Source of the DNA: Dipteris shenzhenensis
Taxonomy: Eukaryota; Polypodiophyta; Polypodiopsida; Gleicheniales
Direction: 5' to 3' (one strand)
DNA: 64,000 nucleotides
NCBI GenBank assembly: GCA_047967505.1
Contig: CM106538.1
Shown here piece by piece: positions 55,496-64,000 of the stretch. Made by a program: the position numbers and the translations under genes. How positions within the stretch are numbered: position 1 is the first letter of the stretch; each line of letters starts with the position of its first letter. Below the pieces are notes generated by a model, which searched no databases, was not told where the DNA came from, and saw nothing but the letters and a program-made list of their open reading frames with translations.

Positions 55496-55849
55496 TTAAC
55501 ATAAGAAAAAAAGAAATTGTGGGGTAGGATCATAGTAGGATGGGGCTTGTTTTAGTTCCATCCTGCCCCAGAATGTTTTTTTTTCATTAGAATCATGTTA
55601 CAAAAGTGGTGTACAAAATCATGTTACAATGTTACAAAAAAGGTCTACAAAATGGCAAAAGTAGTTCCGAAGGAATCTGCTCTCCAAACGGGTGACATGA
55701 TGACATGTCTAATTCAACGGGATTGGACAAACACAAACACAAACAATAAAACAAATACAAACACAAAATCAAATAAGAAGCGAAAAAAATAATATAGACT
55801 TGCATTTTAGTCTTCTAAGTCTTGAAAAGAGACCACCATCATATCTAAG

Positions 55850-56201
55850 GATGGGAGCGAGGAAGAGTGGAGAGAAAGACCAAAAAAAAGAGAGAAAGAA
55901 AGGAAAAGAGAAGAGAAAAGAAAATAAGAGGGAAGAGAAAAGAGAGGAAAAGAGAGGAGAGAAAGAGAGAAAGAAGAGGAGGAAAATAAGAGAGGAAAAG
56001 AGAGGACAGAAAGAGAGAAAAAAAGAGAGAAATAAGAGGAGGAGAGAAAGAGAGAAAGAAGAGGGGGAAATAAGAGAAGAAAAAAAGAGAGGAAAGAGAG
56101 GAGAGAAAGAGAGATAAAAATGAGAGAAAGAGAGGAAAAGAGAGAAGAGACAAGAAAATAAGAGAGGAGAGAGAAGAGAGGAAAAGAGAGAGCGAGGAAG
56201 A

Positions 56202-56232
<31 letters not shown>

Positions 56233-57116
56233 AGAAGAGAGGAGAGAAAGAGAGAGAAGAGGAGGGAAATAAGAGAGGAAAGAAAGAGGAAAAAAGAGGG
56301 GAGAAAGAGAGAGAAAAAGAGAGGAGAAGAGAGGAGAGAAAATAAGAGAGGAGAGAAACGAGAGGAGGGAAAGAGGGAAAAGAGAGAGCGATAAAGAGAG
56401 GAAAAGAGAAGAGAGAAAGAGAGGAAAATAGAAAAAAGAGTAGGAGAGAAAGAGAGAAAGAAGAGGAGGGAATAAGAGAAGAAAGAAAGAGAGGAAAGAG
56501 AGGAGAAAAAGACAGAAAAAAGGAGAGAAAGAGAGGAAAAGAGAGAAGAGAAAAGAAAATAAGAGAGGAGAGAAAAGAGAGGAAAAGAGAGAGCGAGGAA
56601 GAGGAAAGAGAAAGCAAGAAAGAAAAAAAAAGAGAGAGAAAGAGAAGAAAAGAGAGGAGAGAGAAAATAAGAGAGGAGAGAAAAGAGAGGAGGAAAAGAG
56701 GAGAGAAAAGAGATGAGGGAAAGAGGAGAGAAAGAGAGAAAGAAGAGGAGGGAAATAAGAGAGGAAAGAAAAAGAGGAAAAGAGAGGAGAGAAAGAAGAG
56801 TAGGAGAGAAAGAGAGAAAGAAGAGGAGGGAAATAAGAGAAGAAAGAAAGAGGGAAAAGAGGAGAGAGAAAGAGAGGAAAAGAGAGGAGAGAGGAGAGAA
56901 AAGAGAGGAAAAGAGAGGAGGGAAAGAGGGAAAAGAGAGAGCGACGAAGAGAGGAAAGAAAGAGGGAGGAAGAGGAAAGAAAGAGAGAAAGAGAGGAGAG
57001 AATAAGAAGAGAATAAGAGTGGGGAGAGAGGAGAGAGAAAATAAGAGAGAACGAGAGAGTGAGGAAGAGGAAAGAGAGAGCGAGAAAGAGAGGAAAAGAG
57101 AGGAGAGAAAGACAGG

Positions 57117-57152
<36 letters not shown>

Positions 57153-57200
57153 GAGAGGAGAGAAAGAAAATAAGAGAGAAGAGAAAAAAAGTAGAAGAAG
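55850..57200 (+). repeat. Long polypurine (GA-rich) tract, arm B
   Basis: About 1.35 kb almost free of pyrimidines on the plus strand, with gagga, gagaa and aagaga units and (GA)n cores near 56,206-56,232 and 57,122-57,146. The 488-codon minus frame across it (Ser/Leu/Phe only) is a composition artefact. Arm A keeps only the first 430 bp. Confidence 0.93.
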
Positions 57201-57956
57201 AAAGGAGAAGAGTAGAGAGTTTCTATGCCCATCATTTTGAAGCTAGCGCTTTAAGAGAGAAAGCTAGCTGCAGGCCAATGTATGCATGAAAATAAAAACA
57301 AGAGAGAGACAAAGCACGTTCTTACCTAGAAAGTACATGTCTTAGGCACGACACCAGATGATCCTGCTTGAAGTTTCGTGTTTCGTGTTTTTTGCCCTAT
57401 AAAAGAGAGAAAACATACCATTTAAGGAAACTAGTTAGTGAAAGGAGGAGTTTGGAGAAGCAACATACCAAAGGAATGGAGAGAGGAGACAAAGAGAAGC
57501 CTACAAACAAGGACAAAGCACAAAAGGAAGAGGTAGATCTTTCATACTCCTCTCTTTCATGAATTTTTTTGATGTATTGTGTTTTACTTGAGAGAAAGAA
57601 AAAGAAAGGACAAGAGAAACTTCAGAGAAAGGAAGGGAAACTAGAGGAGAGGAAGAAAGAAAGACAAAGAAACCAAAAAAACTTAAAATAGAAGTAGATG
57701 ATAGAAATTCTTATCTTGAGGTGGAGAGGGAGAATGTAGGAGAGGATGGAGAAGTGGGAGGGGGAGGGAGGAGGGAGAAGTTATGAGGCAAGGATTGAGG
57801 GGGGTGATCGCGAGCTGAAAGCGAGGAAGGAGAATGCAAGAAACAAAAACACAAATGGCATCGCATGAAAGGAAAGCGTGGGTTTTGTCCTTGATGCCAT
57901 CGGTATTAGCATCAGTATTTAGAGCAGAGGTGTCAGTATATACCGACAAAACAAGG
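57201..57956. other. Arm-B-only sequence between GA tract and G-rich tract
   Basis: Purine-rich with ordinary segments. Near 57,898-57,950, atcggtattagcatcagtat and gtcagtatataccgaca resemble CACTA-2 subterminal motifs. No gene seen. Confidence 0.45.
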
Positions 57957-58254
57957 GTTTATGGTTCTGGGGGTTTAGAGTTTAGGGTTTTTGGGGGGGC
58001 TTGGGAGGCTTGGGAGATTTTGGGGGGTTTGAAAGGATTTAGGGGGGATTTAAGGGGGGTTTAAACCTCAGGGTTTTTTAGATTTAAGGGGATTTAGGGT
58101 TTGGGGGGGCTTAGGGAATTTGGACTAGTCTAAGGGGTTTAGGGGGGTTTGAGGGAATCTAGGGAGGGTTTAAGGGGGGTTGGGAGGTGTTGGGGGTTTA
58201 AGGGGGTTTAAGGGTATTTGAGGGGATTTAGGAGGGATTTAAGGGGGGTTTATA
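57957..58254 (+). repeat. G-rich telomere-like degenerate tract, left of the LTR element
   Basis: Contains gggtttagagtttagggttt and many gggggtttaagg-type runs; continuous in character with 60,700-60,945, so one tract was split by the LTR insertion. Confidence 0.75.
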
Positions 58255-58511
58255 TGTTGAGGGTTCACGCTCAACATCATGTGATAATATGTGCATAGCA
58301 CCATCATGTGATCATACGTGCATAGCACTAATCCAATAGAGTGCTATAAAGGAAAGGGTTAGATGCCCAAACCCTAACCCTAAATGGGTTTGTATATATT
58401 CTACATTTTTAACTAAATCTAGTGTACAATTAGTCATTTGTGGTGTGCTCTCTAGCTGTGCCCTCTCTCCTCATCTCCACTCTTCTCCTCTCCCCTCTTC
58501 ATATTTTATCA
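58255..58511 (+). repeat. 5' LTR
   Basis: Begins TGTTGAGGGTTCACG and ends TATTTTATCA; includes aaccctaaccctaaatggg. Confidence 0.9.
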
Positions 58512-58523
58512 TGGTATCAGAGC
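58512..58523 (+). promoter_or_regulatory. Primer-binding site (initiator Met tRNA)
   Basis: TGGTATCAGAGC directly after the 5' LTR. Confidence 0.92.
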
Positions 58524-60458
58524 TCCCTTGGCTTCCGCTGAGGCATTGCGATTCTTAAGAGCGTGAGAGATATTGAGACTGATCGAGTGAGCATCCTTTC
58601 ATTTCATTGATGAAAGAGATTTTCATCCACTTGGAAGAATTTCTGTTCAGTCATTTCCTTGAGAGTTCTTTGGAGATTTCTGTTTACATCTGAGAGACAT
58701 CTCTTCCATTGAGAGATTGTGTGCAAGAGAGAGTTCATTCCTTTTAGAGATTTATTTTATGAGACAGATCTGTGAGGAGTTCTTCTTCTTCTTCTTCTTC
58801 ATTTGAGAGAGAGATATATAGCTTCATTCTGAGAGAGATAGAGATAGCTTCATTTTGAGAGAAAGAGATTAGTCTATGCATTCTATTCTCTACAAACTAG
58901 CCTAGTGTTCTGTATCGACCTCTCGATAGAGCTCAAAGCAAGGCAAGCACTTAGCTGCATACTACAAGCCTCGCAATAGCAGCAAGGCCCTAAGGTGACC
59001 ACAAGAAGCAACTTTCTACACAAGGATGGTACCACAAGTCCTTGATGATGGACGACCAACGCTCCAACATATATAAGCTCCTTCATGGATTGCTCACTAG
59101 CCAGCAGCCTCTTTAACGGCTACAACTCACTCCCTCACGATTGCTCCAGTCTATCGATTGATGATAGCCCAAAGCTCCACGGGCTTCAACGATGACACAA
59201 AGCCTTCTTGATGAGGCCTCAACCACTCCAACAGCCACGAGCTAGCACCAGCGACTCAAGACTCCCTGTGCGCCAAGTTCTCCATCCGATGCATTGAACT
59301 CAGCAAAGATAGCACCAACGGGCTTCTCCACTATCAACACAACGAGCACACAAGCTCACGGGTAGTCTCAATGAGCCAAGCTCTGCCCGACCTTCTCTAT
59401 GCATACAAGCACCCTACAACAAAGGTAGTGGTGCTGCCGACCTTCTCTATGCATACAAGCACCCTAGAACAAAGGTAGTGGTCCATGCATCAGCAGAGCG
59501 ATGCCTTCAACGGACTACAGCAAGAGCTCATGAGCAAAGGCGGATCAACAAGACGAACCGCCCACACTACAATAGTCCTTAAGCTTCTCTGCCCCGCCAT
59601 CGACAACCTTTAGCTCGTCTACATGACGCTCCAGCCTCTCCAACGAGCCAATGCTAGTGCCTCTCCAATGAGCTAGCCAATGAATTGCCTGCACACAACA
59701 ACGCAAAGGGCCTCCATCTAGAGGGTGCCTCTCCTCGCAAGCACATGGGCTATAGCACTAGCTCCAACAAGCCCACGACACCTATCCAAGAAGCAACGTG
59801 CGGCCCAACACACATGCGACAATGCAAGCTCTCCAGCCATGTGCACAAATGGAATCGACGAAATCTTTAAAAGATTCTAGTTACCCTCCTTCCAACACAT
59901 GGTAGAAATTGAGGATAGGGTTAGTTACCTAAATCCCAGGTTAGTTAAGTTAATCATAGCTTGGGTCCAACAAGAGACACGTGGCAAACCTTGGTCACCT
60001 TATCTGCAGGGTCACCACTCACCCTAGGAGTGGTCTACAAGGCAACACGTGGCATGTTATCTTGCCATGTCAACATCTGCCACATCATCTGGCCACATCA
60101 ACTACCACCTCAGCTACCATGTCAACTGCCACATCAGTAGGTCCAGTCAAATTCAATGCCACATCATCGGGTCTACATCATCATTGTCGACATCATCAAT
60201 GCCACATCACCAACTTACCAACTCATCAACCTAGTCAACTGCCACCTCATTAGTGCCACATGGCACTCTGACCCTTGCAGGCACAATTATCCCTCTGTAG
60301 GTACACACAGTCATTGCATGTCACCACACCTGCCAGCTCAACACAAGGCTCCATAGGCATAGTCCCTGCTAGGCACAATCACTGCATGTGACCCCCTGAT
60401 TGCCACATCATCATTGAGCACATTTGGCCTACTTCATGATGTTGATCTTGAGGGAAGG

Positions 60459-60699
60459 TGTTGAGAGTTCATGCTCAACATCATGTGATCATATGTGCAT
60501 AGCACTAACCCAATAGAGTGCTATAAAGGAAAGGGTTAGATGCCCTAACCCTAACCCTAAATGGGTTTGTATATATTCTACATTTTCAACTAAATCCAGT
60601 GTACAGTTAGTGTACAGTTAGTCATTTGTGGTGTGCTCTCTAGCTGTGCCCTCTCTCCTAGTCTCCACTCTTCTCCTCTCCCCTCTTCATATTTTGTCA
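60459..60699 (+). repeat. 3' LTR
   Basis: Begins TGTTGAGAGTTCATG and ends TATTTTGTCA; closely matches 18,529-18,768 and carries the same three telomere-like units. Confidence 0.9.
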
Positions 60700-60945
60700 T
60701 TAGGGGGTATTCGGGGATTAAGGGGATTTAGGATTTAGGGTTGGGAAATTTTAGAGAATTTGGATAATTTTAAGGGGTTTGGTGGGTTTTAGGGAGGGTT
60801 TAGGGTTTGGGGTTGGGGGATTTGGGAGGGTTTAGGGAATTTTGATGGGTTTAAGGAATTTTAGGTACCAAAGAAGGGGTTTGGGGGTTTCTGGGGGATT
60901 TGGGTGTTTGACTTGACTGGGAGGGATGGTTTTGGATGTGTTTAG
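60700..60945 (+). repeat. G-rich telomere-like tract, right of the LTR element
   Basis: Counterpart of 18,769-19,017; ggatttagggttgggaaatt, gggtttagggtttggggttg. Confidence 0.75.
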
Positions 60946-60954
60946 GTGGAAAGG

Positions 60955-63222
60955 ATGAGTAGTGATAGCTCATCGAATGGCGGGCTACCTCCCGGGAGTG
61001 TGGAGTGGCTTCGTGAGAGATTGCCTTGTCCTTGTACGCATTGTAGACGAGGGGTTTGTCATCAGCACTGCATTGTGATGCGCTACTTGCAAATGTATGG
61101 AGAGGCACCAACAGAAGAGGACATTGGTCATAATGCTAGTGTATCATTGATAAACCAATGATATTTGAGTGATTCATGGATATTTATATTGCGTGCATAT
61201 TCCACACACTAACCTTGTGTCAATATACAGGATGAGAAGAGCAGCGAGGGAGCACATGCACCACCACCACACTTCAAGACAAATGATCCTCTAGAGGAGG
61301 ACGAGATGGATTCTATTTTTGGAGGCACCACAGGAGATGGGGGAGAGATGTCTGAGCATGGGACCATGATGCAATATTTGGCATCAACACACTTGTATGA
61401 TGTTGTGAGGATGACAAACTACGAGCGTGGCTCTCGATTGAATCTGCAGGCAAGGTATGGCTGGTTAGACACAAGTGTCTCAGCCTTGCTGAGGTTAGTG
61501 CAAATCATGTTTGGATCCTTGTTCGTAGTATCTCATTACTAATTATTTTAATTAGTATCTCATTCTTAAGATTTCTTGGATATGCAAATTGCAATAGGTT
61601 GCTCCAAAAGATATTGCTTGCCCCAAATACCATGACAATTCTAGAGACGAAGTGAAGAACATGTTGACGATGGTTGGGATGGATTATAACACCATCCACG
61701 CTTGCCCTGATGATTGTATTTTGTTTTGTCATGAGTATGGTGATTTGGTTAATTGTTCAAGGTGTGAAGCACAGTGCTATAGACAGGACTTACTTGGGGA
61801 GACGATCCTAGTGAAGGACTTGAGACATTTTTCCATCATTCCCAAAATACACGACATGTTCAGATGCAAGTCCATTGCACAACTAATGACATGGCATGCT
61901 ACACACCGGTCCACAGATGACACTTTGAAGATCCGTGTAGATTGTGCTGCTTGGAAGCACATAGACATCATATGGCTAGACTTTGTGAGAGAGCCACGTA
62001 ATTTACATCTCGAGTTCACAATGGATGGCGTGAACCCTTTTGGGTTACACCGACATCTTGGTCAACATGGCCCATACCTTTATGATTTATTGTGGTGTGA
62101 TCTATGCATGTCTAATGACTTATTTGTGCATGCATATATGTAGGACTTAAAACACAAGGGTACTATGCTTGTCCTATTTGTAGCCATAGTTTGAATGCAT
62201 GACACTCCAAACATATGAGAAAGATCGTTTATGAAGGTCATGCTCAATACCTGCCACTTGATCATCCTGCACATGAAGGTCAACTTGATCCACCACCGAT
62301 CCATAAGCAAGCAAGTGACTAGATCGAGATTGGAGAGCTAATAGTGAGGAGCCTCCTCCTAGTATGGAATAGTTGTCGATCTTTTATGAGCTTCCATATT
62401 AGAATGAGTTACAAATCAATCATCTCTTGAATCCCATGTAGATCTTCAAGAATGGGGAGCCTTCTATTTAGGCACACTTGGTTGGTGACAAAGACACAAG
62501 GGGAGTTTGATAAGACTTGCACTACATGGATAGGATGCCTCACTTTTGTGATCCCAAGAGCATGTGTGTAGAACCCAAGTGTGGTTCTACAACTCAAGAG
62601 AGTGGTTCAAGAACCCAAGAGCATCCTCCTAGAATTATTCTCCCGAGGCACCATTGATCCTTTCCAAGGTAATGAAGGTGGACATTGAATCTTTTCGGAC
62701 ACCCACATGACATGTGTTGCCTTAGGGAGCATTTACAAAGGACAATAAGCTTAGTGGCCTCAAGTCCCATGATTGGCACAAGGTCTTACAGGTATTCTAC
62801 ATGTTAGCTTGAATGCTTATAACTCCTTTGTTGCTTGGGTAGTTTATCCTCCCAATTGCAGTGAGAGGATGCTTATTGAAAGATGTTAGAAAAGCTATCT
62901 ACAAGATCAGCGGCATTATCAGGTATGCTTACTATCATATCACCTTCATTATATTTCATACAATTTTAAATGATCGATAGAGAATATTGAATCTTACGGG
63001 TGCATGTGAAATAGGTGGATCTCACAAAAAGAGATCTTTGTATCAAGCATCAAGAGGGCTAAGGTGGACTCCATTGAAGCTGTGTGCTTGCTTGAGAAGC
63101 ACTTTCCCTCAAGCATTATGACGACTCATGTGCACTTGCTTGTACACGTAGATGAGGTTAACATTGCAAGAATTGTTCATAGTCATTGGTTGTTTCTCCT
63201 TAAACGGTTTATGAAAACTTTG
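60955..63222 (+). pseudogene. TNP2-type transposase gene of CACTA-2, arm B
   Basis: Exon 1 (60,955-61,140) is intact: MSSDSSSNGGLPPGSVEWLR, then CPCTHCRRGVCHQHC and YLQMYG, the Cys/His pattern of the transposase-associated domain; donor gtatca. Exon 2 (61,231-61,493) has DPLEEDEMDSIFGGTTGDGG and LNLQARYGWLDTSVSALLR. Exon 3 from 61,598 holds the TNP2 core (GMDYNTIHACPDDCILF, FSIIPKIHDMFRCKSIAQL, MDGVNPFG), with a base lost after FGLH that arm A retains. Later exons carry YYACPICSHSL, the LLDPM region and SGLKSHDWHKVLQ (with a CAG-gtattc donor lost in A). DUF4218 (AVCLLEKHFPSSIMTTHVHL, IARIVHSHWLFLLKRFMKTL) is uninterrupted here. Stops remain. Confidence 0.85.
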
Positions 63223-64000
63223 ATACCTCCTCCCACAGTGGGAGAAGCCCCACACCTCTCTCTCAGAAAACATGGTGCAAACGATATAACGCACCCTTGG
63301 AGAGTGGTACACAGTGTGTGCAAGAGAAAGGTCAATAGAGTAGCACTGAGAGATGGATAGAAAGAGAGAGAGTCAGTCTTGTAATTCCTCTGCAGTGATG
63401 AAAAAGGCTCCAAGCTCTCTCCTCCATGCTTGCTCCCATCGGTGGTCTCTGGTGTGCCCTTGCCATTCCTTTGATGATGCTTCATTTCTGCTTTTGCGAC
63501 ATTGTGGTGGTCGTGTCTGCTGCAAAAGACCCTACACTAAGAAAGTGCAAGCTCAGTGGTCTTATTCCGTACTCTCGCCTTAGTCCTCACTTCACTCGGC
63601 TATTGAACTACGACACCACCAAGGATGAGATTATTTCAAAAATACAGTCGTGGAGGAAGAATACGTATTTCAAGAAAAATAGGTAAGTGCACAAACTCTA
63701 AGCATTCAAATTTCAAATTGGACTTAAAATTTCTTTAAATTCTGTTAAATTGATGATCTTAACATTATATTTTCTCATTCAAAGTTTTTTAACTATATAT
63801 AGGCTCGTCCTATATGGTTAGAAAAGTTAGTCCTCCTATATAGGTTTGCCCTATAAGATAATGAAAACGTATGAGCTTAAGAAATACTTTCCTAAATCAT
63901 AGCGTTACGTGAGATTTAAAATCAAATTTCATATGCGGTTATTTATTTTAGGATGGTGAAGAAGAAGCACATGAAATAGTTTAAAGAGACAATACCTTTA
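63223..64000 (+). other. Distal arm B sequence
   Basis: Matches 22,311-22,501 and then 23,350-23,921, with 29 unrelated bases (63,412-63,440) at the join. The frame ending EIISKIQSWRKNTYFKKNR at 63,686 is kept. No recognised gene. Confidence 0.5.

Larger units (their letters stand above)
58255..60699 (+). mobile_element. Complete non-autonomous LTR retrotransposon, arm B
   Basis: 5' LTR 58,255-58,511 (257 bp, with an internal 27-bp duplication around gtgcatagcac), primer site TGGTATCAGAGC at 58,512-58,523, about 1.9 kb interior, polypurine ttgagggaagg, and 3' LTR 60,459-60,699 (241 bp). No gag or pol. Flanks do not show a clean target duplication (ttata versus ttagg), perhaps because it lies in a repetitive tract. 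The interior has a 41-bp direct repeat (gccgaccttctctatgcata) near 59,388-59,475 and ccacatca repeats. Confidence 0.9.
55244..63222 (+). mobile_element. CACTA-2, 5' portion, arm B
   Basis: Starts CACTACAAGACATGGG at 55,244. It contains subterminal motifs, a long GA tract, G-rich tracts with an inserted LTR element, and transposase exons to FMKTL at about 63,222. The other end is not on this side. Confidence 0.75.
48184..64000 (+). repeat. Segmental duplication, arm B (continues past the window)
   Basis: Begins at about 48,184 in the C-terminal part of the CACTA-1 transposase gene; sequence left of this is unrelated to that left of 7,008. At 64,000 it still matches 23,921. Arm B keeps empty sites for the two arm-A insertions and about 3.3 kb (56,260-59,581) that A has lost. 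Confidence 0.93.

Noticed and set aside
55769-57235. 488-codon minus-strand frame (Ser/Leu/Phe-rich) and its forward Arg/Lys/Glu-rich partners
   Set aside because: Direct translation of a polypurine tract; composition explains the absence of stops. Same for the 164- to 209-codon frames at 17,072-17,701.
58250-60704. 5-bp target duplication of the arm B LTR element
   Set aside because: ttata and ttagg agree only in the first three bases, so no duplication is claimed.

Overview
This window is repeat-filled nuclear DNA of a land plant. The evidence is three En/Spm-type (CACTA) transposase regions (TNP2, DUF4218 and DUF4216 modules, a combination typical of plant CACTA elements), a Ty1/copia pair, Ty3/gypsy remains, TTTAGGG-like tracts and canonical plant introns. 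No intact host gene, tRNA, rRNA or CRISPR array was seen. The lineage cannot be fixed from the sequence; a large, transposon-rich genome is an inference.

The main architecture is a long direct duplication. Arm A (about 7,008-23,921) and arm B (48,184 to the window end at 64,000, still continuing) are near-identical and in the same orientation. The spacing of about 41 kb suggests a tandem duplication of everything from 7 kb to 48 kb. Each arm holds (i) the CACTA element called CACTA-1, with a leftward TNP2 gene and a rightward accessory gene; (ii) a reverse-strand Ty3/gypsy RT fragment; and (iii) the 5' half of a second CACTA, CACTA-2, with a rightward TNP2 gene. After duplication the arms diverged. 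A gained a 2.6-kb LTR element and a 1.03-kb DNA transposon, both with empty sites in B. A also lost about 3.3 kb next to a GA tract, and carries an 848-bp segment where B has 29 bp.

Region by region. 0.9-3.1 kb: forward Ty3/gypsy remnant, cut at 3,087 by a CACTA terminus. 3.1-5.8 kb: 3' end of CACTA-2 with a DUF4216 exon pair and a captured leucine-rich-repeat gene fragment. 5.8-15.85 kb: CACTA-1. 16.35-16.62 kb: the other half of the gypsy RT, reversed. 16.62-22.3 kb: 5' half of CACTA-2. 24.1-24.85 kb: minisatellite. 24.85-35.5 kb: two tandem copia copies on the reverse strand with a duplicated LTR-leader unit. 37.1-44.7 kb: degenerate reverse-strand Ty3/gypsy element. Two copies of a 247-bp MITE with perfect 8-bp target duplications lie at 39.9 and 47.4 kb. 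48.2-64 kb: arm B.

Most coding regions are pseudogenes with frameshifts and stops. The window reads as a layered transposition record: gypsy insertion, CACTA-2 insertion into its RT, an inversion that separated the CACTA-2 ends, CACTA-1 insertion, segmental duplication, then arm-specific events. Percent identities were judged by eye, not calculated.
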